DNA of 15,216 nucleotides from Syntrophomonadaceae bacterium. GTDB taxonomy: Bacteria; Bacillota; Dethiobacteria; DTU022; UBA8154. Location of the stretch: assembly GCA_007122565.1 (NCBI GenBank), contig SKTJ01000139.1, positions 1 to 15,216 on the forward strand, given 5' to 3'. Positions within the stretch are counted from its first letter, which is position 1, and each line of letters opens with the position of its first letter. The position numbers were made by a program, and so were the translations under genes. Under the pieces are notes generated by a model, which saw only the letters and a list, made by a program, of their open reading frames with translations, was not told the origin of the DNA and ran no database searches. Below are positions 1 to 6,604 of this stretch, piece by piece.

Positions 1-17
1 AAAACAGAAGGAGGCAA

Positions 18-974
18 ATGGGTTTGAAGGAAGGCATTAGAGCCATGTTGTTGGAATGCATGGGCCTGCAACGGGGGGAAACAGTTTTGATTGTTGTTGA
101 CCCATTGTCACTGGAGATGGGAAACGTCATGTGGGAAGTTGCCGCCAACCTGGAAGCCGAACCGATGATGATTGTGATGATGGAGCAAAAACACCACGGC
201 AGCGAACCACCCGCCTCCGTTGCAGCAGCCATGCGCGCAGCCCAAATCATTCTCGCGCCCACCACGAAATCCCTTTCCCACACACAGGCTTATCGGGATG
301 CTTGCGCTTCCGGTGCCCGCATGGCCAGTATGCCCGGGATTACGAATGGCATTATTACCCGTTCTATTGCCGTAGATTATTCATTCATGCGTACCTTAAG
401 CCACAAGTTGGTTCAGCAGCTCTCGGATGTGAAATCAGCCAGGCTCAGCACACCCCTGGGAACAGAACTTGAGATGTCCCTGGATGGCCGCCAGGGGATA
501 GGGGATGCCGGTGATCTCAGCCAACCGGGGGCATTCGGTAATCTGCCTGCGGGAGAGGCATTCATCGCGCCTCTGGAAGGTAGTTGCCAGGGAGTATTTT
601 ATTGTGATGCTTCTGTGGGCGGTTTTGGAAGAGTGACTGAGCCGCTGCGCTGCGATGTAAAGGATGGTTTTGTGGTATCCCTGGCAGGAGATAAGATTGC
701 TCTTAAACTGCAGGAGCAAATGGATGGAGTGGGCAGATTGTCCGGAAATATTGCCGAATTGGGTATTGGGACAAACCCTAATGCTCCTCTTTCCGGGAAT
801 ATCCTGGAAGATGAAAAAGTCTTCGGAACTGTACATATCGGTATTGGTAATAACATAACAATCGGTGGTAAGGTGGATGTACCTTTCCATGTGGATCTGG
901 TTATTAAAAAGCCGACCCTCTACCTTGATGATATGCTGGTAATGAAAGACGGAAAGTTTATTGCTGCACACTAA
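18..974 (+). CDS. M29-type (aminopeptidase T-like) metallopeptidase
   Basis: This 318-aa soluble protein resembles the M29 (AmpS/aminopeptidase T) leucyl aminopeptidase family, which removes N-terminal residues from peptides using two metal ions. The C-terminal half carries the recognisable family blocks: GNLPAGEAFIAPLEG near residues 174-188, AELGIGTNPNAP near 246-257, VHIGIGNN at 272-279, and FHVDLVI near 290-296. E247, E264 or E266, H273, H291 and D293 are the likely metal ligands, by analogy with the family. It is shorter than the roughly 400-aa classical members, with the N-terminal domain reduced, as in other short clostridial homologues. No signal peptide is visible. AAGGAGG at 8-14 sits only 3 nt before the ATG, so the in-frame TTG at 24 is an alternative start. 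The substrate is unknown, and a non-peptidase role within the fold cannot be excluded. Confidence 0.82.
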   Translation: MGLKEGIRAMLLECMGLQRGETVLIVVDPLSLEMGNVMWEVAANLEAEPMMIVMMEQKHHGSEPPASVAAAMRAAQIILAPTTKSLSHTQAYRDACASGARMASMPGITNGIITRSIAVDYSFMRTLSHKLVQQLSDVKSARLSTPLGTELEMSLDGRQGIGDAGDLSQPGAFGNLPAGEAFIAPLEGSCQGVFYCDASVGGFGRVTEPLRCDVKDGFVVSLAGDKIALKLQEQMDGVGRLSGNIAELGIGTNPNAPLSGNILEDEKVFGTVHIGIGNNITIGGKVDVPFHVDLVIKKPTLYLDDMLVMKDGKFIAAH

Positions 975-1002
975 TCTATAAACGCAGTAACAGTAACCTG
1001 TT

Positions 1003-1058
1003 AGCCCAATTTTTTCGGATCCTGGCAAAAAGGATTATGGGCTGAAGGGTTTTTTTTT
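1003..1058 (+). terminator. Probable Rho-independent terminator after the aminopeptidase gene
   Basis: AGCCCA at 1003-1008 pairs with TGGGCT at 1038-1043. A second inner stem, ATCC (1019-1022) with GGAT (1032-1035), falls inside the loop. A run of nine T follows at 1050-1058, six bases after the stem. The stem is interrupted and the T-run is slightly displaced, so efficiency is uncertain, but the position 28 nt after a stop codon fits a terminator. Confidence 0.5.
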
Positions 1059-1087
1059 GGGCTTTGATGTTGCCTGTTGAACCTGTT

Positions 1088-1096
1088 TGCTATAAT
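1088..1096 (+). promoter_or_regulatory. Extended -10 promoter for the NADH-dehydrogenase-type operon
   Basis: TGC followed by a perfect TATAAT (1091-1096) forms an extended -10 element 40 nt upstream of the first gene. No good -35 exists at 16-18 bp. TTGCCT at 1070-1075 gives a 15-bp spacer and TTGAAC at 1077-1082 is only 8 bp away. Extended -10 promoters can work with a weak -35. It lies just downstream of the preceding terminator, as expected for the start of a new transcription unit. Confidence 0.55.
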
Positions 1097-1136
1097 ATTA
1101 GTAGGGAGTATTTCAAGGAAATGATTATTAAAGGGG

Positions 1137-1706
1137 ATGTCATCAGCAATGCTACTAGAAGGTGAACGGGATACTATTCTTAAAACAACCAGCGCGGTAC
1201 TGGCAGAACACGGGGCCAGGCGCGAGAAATTGATCCCCCTGCTTCAGGCGGTGCAGGAGCAGCTTGGTTATCTTCCAAAGCTGGCCATGGAGGAAATCGC
1301 CGCAGCGTTGGATATACCAGCCGTGGAGGTTTTTGGGCCTGCTACATTTTATAATTCTTTTCGCTTACACCCTCCCGGTGAACATCAATTTAAGGTATGC
1401 ATGGGTACGGCCTGCTACATGATCGGTGGTCAGATTGCCCTTGATTCGTTTGAGCGGCGCTTACAGATCAAGCCGGGGGAGACCACTGCGGACCGCCGGT
1501 TCAGCCTGGACCAGGTGGCCTGTGTGGGCTGCTGTTCGTTAGCCCCCGTTGTGGTCGTGGATAATTTTGTGGAGGGGAAAGTTACCCCTACCCGCGTTGA
1601 TGGTCTTATTCTTTCTTATGAATCAAACGGACAAAAAGTGGAGCAAGATTCGCAACAAACAGAAGCAACCAATACAGACGAAGCTAAAGGAGAGGAAGGA
1701 TCATGA
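1137..1706 (+). CDS. nuoE: NuoE-like [2Fe-2S] subunit of a NAD(H)-linked complex
   Basis: This 189-aa protein is a thioredoxin-like [2Fe-2S] subunit of the NuoE/HydC/HndA type. It passes electrons between NADH-flavoprotein and partner subunits in complex I or in soluble hydrogenase and formate dehydrogenase complexes. The four cluster cysteines are C88-x4-C93 (CMGTAC) and C129-x3-C133 (CVGCC). The N-terminal helical region, with FGPATFYNSF near residues 66-75, is typical. After about residue 163 there is a polar, acidic, low-complexity tail of some 26 residues that the family does not usually have. The start is ambiguous. The purine-rich AAGGGG at 1131-1136 abuts the ATG at 1137, while the in-frame ATG at 1149 lies 12 nt from it, so the protein may begin at MLLEGERD. 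The stop overlaps the next gene's start (ATGA), indicating translational coupling. Confidence 0.9.
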   Translation: MSSAMLLEGERDTILKTTSAVLAEHGARREKLIPLLQAVQEQLGYLPKLAMEEIAAALDIPAVEVFGPATFYNSFRLHPPGEHQFKVCMGTACYMIGGQIALDSFERRLQIKPGETTADRRFSLDQVACVGCCSLAPVVVVDNFVEGKVTPTRVDGLILSYESNGQKVEQDSQQTEATNTDEAKGEEGS

Positions 1707-3616
1707 GCATACTCTCTGCTACTGAAACAAAATATCAGGCGCTGCGGGAAAAAGCTGAGGCCAAACTGGCCCCCCTTGCAGCTGAAACGATAATCTGGAT
1801 CGGGACCGCCACCTGCGGCAAGGCTGCCGGTGCGGTGGAGGTGCGTGAAGCCTTTAAAGCAGAACTCAAAAACAAGGGTATCGATGCTGAGGTCAGAGAG
1901 GTGGGCTGTATGGGCCACTGTTACGCCGAACCCCTGGCCGTGATTGCCAAACCGGGATTTCCGGCCATCTGCTACGGGAAGGTGGACGAAGGGCTGGTAA
2001 CGCGCCTGGTGGACGACTTCCTGATAAACGACGACCCGTGCTATGAGTTTGCCCTGGTGGCACTTGAACCGAACGATGTTTTTCCCACTTTTAGCGATTT
2101 TCCCCGGGGTGTTTACGAGAATAAGATGATTTTGGAACAATGCGGCTTTATCGATCCGGAAGATATAGATCATTATATTGCAAAGGATGGCTACAGCGCC
2201 CTGGCAAAAGCACTCAACACGGAACCACAGCAAGTGCTTGCCGAGATCAATGGGGCAAACCTGCGGGGGCGCGGCGGTGCCGGCTTCCCGGCGGGGGTGA
2301 AGTGGGAGGCGGTTGTAAAACAGGTGGAGAAGACCCGTTACGTCATCTGTAACGCTGATGAGGGTGATCCGGGTGCTTTTATGGACCGCAGCATTCTGGA
2401 GTCAAATCCTCATCTGGTGGTGGAAGGAATGATTATCTGCGCCTATGCGGTGGGTGCGGGCCACGGCTATCTCTATATCCGTTCCGAGTACCCCCAGGCC
2501 ATCCGCCGTGTACAGACGGCGCTGGAGCAGGCACGGGAGCGGGGTCTGTTAGGCAAATCCATTATGGACAACGGTTTTGCATTTGATCTCGAAGTATTCA
2601 CCGGAGCCGGGGCCTTCGTTTGCGGGGAGGGAACGGCCCTGATTAATTCCATGGAAGGAAAGCTGGGTATGCCCGAGCACAGGCCACCGCGGCTTTCCAC
2701 CGCCGGCCTTAGGGGTAAGCCCACAGTTTTAAATAATGTTAAAACATTTGCCTATGTCCCCCTGATTATGAAAAAAGGGGCAGACTGGTTTAAAAATACA
2801 GGCACGGCTGAAAGCCCCGGCACGGCTGTTTTTGCTTTAGCGGGGAAGGTGGAAAATCCGGGCTTGGTGGAGGTCCCCATGGGTACAACCCTGCGGCAGC
2901 TCATTTACGATGTGGGTCAGGGTATCCCCGGCGAAAAAGAATTTAAGGCAGTGCAGATCGGCGGCCCCTCGGGAGGTTGCCTGCCGGAGGCATCGCTGGA
3001 TATACCCATCGACTTTGATTCCCTTAAAGAAGGGGGGGCGATCATGGGTTCCGGCGGTATTGTGGTTTTGGACGAGGACGACTGCATGGTGCGTATCGCC
3101 CGGTATTTCCTTAAGTTTACGCAACAGGAATCCTGCGGTAAATGCACCTTCTGCCGTCTCGGGACAAAACACATGCTTGATATACTCACCGCTATTACCA
3201 AAGGTGAAGGCAAACTCAGCGACCTGGAGACGCTGCGGGAATTGGCTGAAGATGTGCAGGTCGGATCGCTTTGCAACCTGGGGCGGACCGCCCCCAATCC
3301 CATACTGACAACATTGCAGTATTTTTATGATGAATACAAGGCACATATTGAAGAGAAACGGTGCCCCTCCCTCATGTGTCCCGATCTAATCGCCTATTTT
3401 ATTGCTCCGGAGCAATGCAGCAAGCTCTGCAACGCATGTGTGGGAAGCTGTCCCGTGGAAGCCGTATATACAAGGGATGACGGGCTCAAGGCCATCGACC
3501 AGGAAAAATGCGTGAAATGTGATAACTGTCTTAAAGCCTGCCCCATAGAATATAATGCAGTGATTAAATTATCACCCCCTGCATTGCTGGCGGAAAAGGA
3601 GGGGAGTACGAAATGA
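1703..3616 (+). CDS. nuoF: NuoF-like NADH-binding flavoprotein fused to ferredoxin domains
   Basis: This 637-aa protein matches the HydB/HndC type of NuoF homologue: the site where NAD(H) meets FMN in soluble electron-bifurcating or NAD(P)-linked hydrogenases and formate dehydrogenases. Domains in order are: a thioredoxin-like ferredoxin domain (about 28-110) with C38, C69 and C73; the FMN/NADH core with NLRGRGGAGFPAG near 186-198 and NADEGDPGAFMDR at 217-229; an SLBB-type region around 375-455; a [4Fe-4S] site C478-x2-C481-x2-C484 with C524; and a C-terminal 2[4Fe-4S] ferredoxin (C572, C576, C579, C583 and C603, C606, C609, C613). Only three cysteines are visible in the N-terminal domain, and the first C-terminal motif begins C-x3-C instead of C-x2-C. 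It overlaps both neighbours by 4 nt. The cluster set fits electron exchange between NADH and ferredoxin, but bifurcation itself is inferred. Confidence 0.93.
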   Translation: MSILSATETKYQALREKAEAKLAPLAAETIIWIGTATCGKAAGAVEVREAFKAELKNKGIDAEVREVGCMGHCYAEPLAVIAKPGFPAICYGKVDEGLVTRLVDDFLINDDPCYEFALVALEPNDVFPTFSDFPRGVYENKMILEQCGFIDPEDIDHYIAKDGYSALAKALNTEPQQVLAEINGANLRGRGGAGFPAGVKWEAVVKQVEKTRYVICNADEGDPGAFMDRSILESNPHLVVEGMIICAYAVGAGHGYLYIRSEYPQAIRRVQTALEQARERGLLGKSIMDNGFAFDLEVFTGAGAFVCGEGTALINSMEGKLGMPEHRPPRLSTAGLRGKPTVLNNVKTFAYVPLIMKKGADWFKNTGTAESPGTAVFALAGKVENPGLVEVPMGTTLRQLIYDVGQGIPGEKEFKAVQIGGPSGGCLPEASLDIPIDFDSLKEGGAIMGSGGIVVLDEDDCMVRIARYFLKFTQQESCGKCTFCRLGTKHMLDILTAITKGEGKLSDLETLRELAEDVQVGSLCNLGRTAPNPILTTLQYFYDEYKAHIEEKRCPSLMCPDLIAYFIAPEQCSKLCNACVGSCPVEAVYTRDDGLKAIDQEKCVKCDNCLKACPIEYNAVIKLSPPALLAEKEGSTK

Positions 3617-4263
3617 GCGATGTTAAATTTTCCATAGACGGACAGGAAATAACGGCAACCGCAGGAGAAAAGCTGTTGTGGGTGGCACTGGAGCATGACA
3701 TTTTTATTCCCCATCTCTGTGGGATTAGGGAAGAACAGCGACCCACGGCCGGTTGCCGCCTCTGTTTCGTGGAGGTGGAAGGACAGGACCGTCCGGTCAC
3801 TGCATGCACCCTTCCGGTACGCGAGGGCTTAGTGGTAAAAACACGAAGCCCGGCGGTGGATCGCCTCGTGCGGACGGCCTTTGAGCTCCTCTTATCGGAC
3901 CACCGCCTGCAGTGTGGTAAGTGTCCGAAGAACCGCGCCTGCACCTTACAGCAGATTGCCCGGGAGAGGGGCCTGAAACTGAAATTAACCCGTTTACAAC
4001 ACCTGCAGCGGGACATGCCTCCTGTGGATGACAGCACCGCTGTCTTTGCTTTCGACCGCAGCCGTTGCGTACTCTGCGGGCAGTGTGTCCATGCCGACCA
4101 GCAGGTGGCCAAAGTGGGGGCCATCGGTTTTTCCTGCCGCGGTCTCAACCGTACTGTTTCCACGTTTACCGGTGTTGATCTGGAAGATTCACCGTGTATC
4201 AAATGCGGCCTCTGCGTGAAAGCCTGCCCGGTGGGAGCACTCTATTTTCTGGAAAACAAATAG
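3613..4263 (+). CDS. HoxU/NuoG-N-terminus-like iron-sulfur subunit
   Basis: This 216-aa protein corresponds to the iron-sulfur N-terminus of NuoG, HydA or HoxU and ends where a catalytic domain would begin in the larger relatives. A plant-type [2Fe-2S] domain uses C36, C48, C51 and C65. A His-Cys [4Fe-4S] motif is H97-x3-C101-x2-C104-x5-C110. A ferredoxin-like domain follows. Its first motif reads C152-x2-C155-x2-C158 with D162 where the fourth cysteine is expected; its second is complete (C195, C198, C201, C205 then Pro). There is no H-cluster motif and no molybdopterin domain. The protein probably wires the flavoprotein to a partner encoded elsewhere. AGGAGG-like bases lie just upstream and the start overlaps the previous stop (ATGA). 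A HoxU assignment is favoured by length and the missing cysteine, but naming the partner enzyme is not possible from this window. Confidence 0.88.
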   Translation: MSDVKFSIDGQEITATAGEKLLWVALEHDIFIPHLCGIREEQRPTAGCRLCFVEVEGQDRPVTACTLPVREGLVVKTRSPAVDRLVRTAFELLLSDHRLQCGKCPKNRACTLQQIARERGLKLKLTRLQHLQRDMPPVDDSTAVFAFDRSRCVLCGQCVHADQQVAKVGAIGFSCRGLNRTVSTFTGVDLEDSPCIKCGLCVKACPVGALYFLENK

Positions 4264-4322
4264 AAACTGGAAATTACAGGGGGGGCAGACCCCTTATGGG
4301 AAAAAATGGAGGAAGTTACGGT

Positions 4323-5294
4323 ATGACAGAACGGCTTACGGAAAGAGAATCTATTAGCACACGCTGTAAGGCAGTGATGCAGAATATCTCCAGGGTGATC
4401 GTGGGGAAAACCTCTTCGCTGGAATTGTTACTGACGGCCCTCCTGGCTGAGGGACACCTGCTCCTGGATGATGTGCCGGGGGTGGGAAAGACGCTCTTGG
4501 CACGCTCCCTGGCAAAGAGCATGGGAGGCACTTTTAAACGGATCCAGTTTACACCCGATTTGCTGCCGGCGGATGTTACAGGGTTTAACATTTACGATCG
4601 CCAGAGTGGCCAGTTTAAATTCCAGCCGGGGCCGGTAATGGCCAATGTACTGCTGGCAGATGAGATTAACCGTGCCATACCCCGTACCCAGTCCAGTCTG
4701 CTCGAAAGCATGGAGGAAGGTCAGGTTACGGTGGATGGCGTTACTTTAACATTACCCCGGCCTTTTATGGTAATCGCCACACAGAACCCTGTGGAACTGG
4801 AAGGAACATTCCCCCTCCCTGAGGCCCAATTGGATCGGTTTCTTTTGTGTCTTAAAATGGGTTACCCCTCTGCGGTGGATGAGGTTACTATCCTGGACCG
4901 TTTCCAACAGGATGATCCCCTGGCCAACCTGGAAGTGGTGATTACGCCGTCGCAGGTTTTTACTCTGCAGCAGGCACGGCGGGAGATTCTTGTAGCTGCC
5001 CCGGTAAAAGATTACATTGTAAATCTGGTCAGGGCTACGCGGGAATCAGCTTCGCTGCGCTTTGGCGCCAGCCCCAGGGCTTCCCTGCATCTGATGCGGG
5101 CAGCCCAGGCCCTGGCGGCACTGCGGGGGCGGACGTATGTCCTTCCCGACGACGTGAAGTGGCTGGCCGAACCCGTCCTCTGCCATCGTCTTATTGTTGA
5201 TACAAAAGAAATGGTGCGGGGCGTTACGGCGGAAAAAGTATTGGCGGAAATTATTTCCCGGGTGGCGATTCCTGCTTCCCCGGATTTGGAATGA
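4323..5294 (+). CDS. MoxR-family AAA+ ATPase
   Basis: This 323-aa protein is a MoxR-type AAA+ ATPase, a chaperone-like family that usually works with von Willebrand or DUF58 partners to mature or activate protein complexes. Walker A is GVGKT at 53-57 (within DDVPGVGKTLLA), Walker B is LLADE at 110-114, sensor 1 lies in IATQNP at 151-156, and the GASPRAS sensor-2 region is at 248-254. The start was set at ATG 4323 because GGAGG at 4308-4312 lies 10 nt before it and homologues begin near this point. The reading frame stays open to 4194, inside the previous gene. Only 59 nt separate it from the iron-sulfur gene, with no T-run terminator, so read-through is likely. It overlaps the DUF58 gene by ATGA. 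Confidence 0.93.
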   Translation: MTERLTERESISTRCKAVMQNISRVIVGKTSSLELLLTALLAEGHLLLDDVPGVGKTLLARSLAKSMGGTFKRIQFTPDLLPADVTGFNIYDRQSGQFKFQPGPVMANVLLADEINRAIPRTQSSLLESMEEGQVTVDGVTLTLPRPFMVIATQNPVELEGTFPLPEAQLDRFLLCLKMGYPSAVDEVTILDRFQQDDPLANLEVVITPSQVFTLQQARREILVAAPVKDYIVNLVRATRESASLRFGASPRASLHLMRAAQALAALRGRTYVLPDDVKWLAEPVLCHRLIVDTKEMVRGVTAEKVLAEIISRVAIPASPDLE

Positions 5295-6604
5295 TGAGTA
5301 TGCCTGCAAGGCAAGAAGGAATACCGAGTCTGTTTGTAAGTGGGATATTCCAGGTTTTTACTTTGGGTTTATTATTTATTGCTCTTATTTACAGGCAGCA
5401 GGGGCTTGTGCTGCTTGCACTGCTGATCCTGATCATGTTCAACGGGGCACGCCTCTGGTGCAGAATAAGCATGGCCGGTCTGCATAGCCGCTTGGCGCTG
5501 GAACGGGAAAGGGTATTTCCCGGAGAATCACTGCTGCTGGAGGCGGAGGTGACCAATAACAAGTATCTGCCTGTATGGCTGCAGCTTGCTGTGACAGTGG
5601 ACCGCGCGTTACTTTCCCCTGCTTCCCTTTCCCCTTCTCCATTTCCACCCCTTTATCCTTATCCTGCTGACACCCCTGTTTCCTCCGGCGAATATGATGC
5701 TCCCATTGTATTAACGAAGGATGTGTTGCGCGGGGAAGGGGGGTTGCTGTGGCAGCAGCAGGCATGCTGGCGCTGGGAATTGACGGCGCAGCGACGTGGT
5801 ATTTATGATGTGGGGCCGACTCGCCTCGCTGTCGGTGATCTTTTTGGCTTTTATCATCAGGAAAAAAAAATATCCCAGGTTCATGATGTGATCGTTTATC
5901 CACGCCTTGTTAATTTAAATGATACTACTGTACCCCTGCGAGAGTTGTTCGGATCCCCGGGAGTAAAAAGCCCAGTGGTGGATCCTGTTTACCCTGTGGC
6001 CACCCGGGATTACCAGGAAGGGCAACCGGCGCGGCACATCAACTGGAAAGCAAGTGCCCGCCATGGGCGGCTGCACGAGAAGGTGTTTCAGGCTTCAGCG
6101 CAACAGAAAATACTGCTGGCGGTGGATGTGGAGCAATTTAACAAGGAAAAGGTTGCAGATACTTTTGAGCGCACACTTGAGGTCACCGCTTCCCTGGCCG
6201 TGAAATTGGAGCAGCAGGGCCGCATTTTTGGACTGGTTAGTAACGGTATCCTGGAAGGGGAAAAAGATCTGCCGGCCTATTTACCGCCGCGTCGCGGCAC
6301 CGGCCAAATGCCCCATCTGCTGGAGATGCTGGCCCGTCTGCAAATGATCCCGGGCAACGGTATGGAAACAAACTTGCTCCATGGTGCGGGATTTTCCCGT
6401 GGTGTCACCTGCCTCTACTTTACTTATAATTCTATCGAAATACCTGTCCCCGTTCAGAATTTATTCAACCGTTTTCATATACCAATTATATTTGTTGTTG
6501 GCAAGGCTCCTTCTGAAAATAACAGTCAAAAGTCAAGCAGGCATAACCCTGCGGCCTATCCCCTGGAAGCGCTGCTTGCAGAGGAGGAGGTGGCTGAGGC
6601 ATGA
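5291..6604 (+). CDS. DUF58 protein with two N-terminal membrane segments
   Basis: This 437-aa protein is a DUF58 family member, the common partner of MoxR ATPases. Two hydrophobic segments lie at about 16-34 and 38-51, anchoring it in the membrane. The family hallmark is RDYQEGQPARHINWKAS at 239-255, followed by a von Willebrand A-like segment starting ILLAVDVEQF near 274-283; the metal-site signature DxSxS is replaced by DVEQF, which is usual in DUF58 proteins. A proline- and serine-rich insertion (SPASLSPSPFPP near 109-120) sits in the region before the hallmark. Its function in the family is poorly known, and roles in cell envelope or complex assembly are inferred. No clear ribosome site precedes the start, and overlap with the MoxR stop suggests translational coupling. 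ATG codons at 5294 and 5300 are alternative starts. Confidence 0.9.
   Translation: MMSMPARQEGIPSLFVSGIFQVFTLGLLFIALIYRQQGLVLLALLILIMFNGARLWCRISMAGLHSRLALERERVFPGESLLLEAEVTNNKYLPVWLQLAVTVDRALLSPASLSPSPFPPLYPYPADTPVSSGEYDAPIVLTKDVLRGEGGLLWQQQACWRWELTAQRRGIYDVGPTRLAVGDLFGFYHQEKKISQVHDVIVYPRLVNLNDTTVPLRELFGSPGVKSPVVDPVYPVATRDYQEGQPARHINWKASARHGRLHEKVFQASAQQKILLAVDVEQFNKEKVADTFERTLEVTASLAVKLEQQGRIFGLVSNGILEGEKDLPAYLPPRRGTGQMPHLLEMLARLQMIPGNGMETNLLHGAGFSRGVTCLYFTYNSIEIPVPVQNLFNRFHIPIIFVVGKAPSENNSQKSSRHNPAAYPLEALLAEEEVAEA

Noticed and set aside
435..1028. 197-aa minus-strand reading frame opposite the aminopeptidase gene
   Set aside because: It lies almost entirely antisense to a well-supported gene, has no family resemblance, and shows the residue mix of a shadow frame.
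3564..4202. 212-aa minus-strand frame over the HoxU-like gene
   Set aside because: Basic, serine- and arginine-rich composition typical of an antisense shadow; the plus strand has complete cofactor motifs.
4279..4295. Terminator between the redox operon and MoxR gene
   Set aside because: GGGG can pair with CCCC here, but the stem is only four or five base pairs and no T-run follows.
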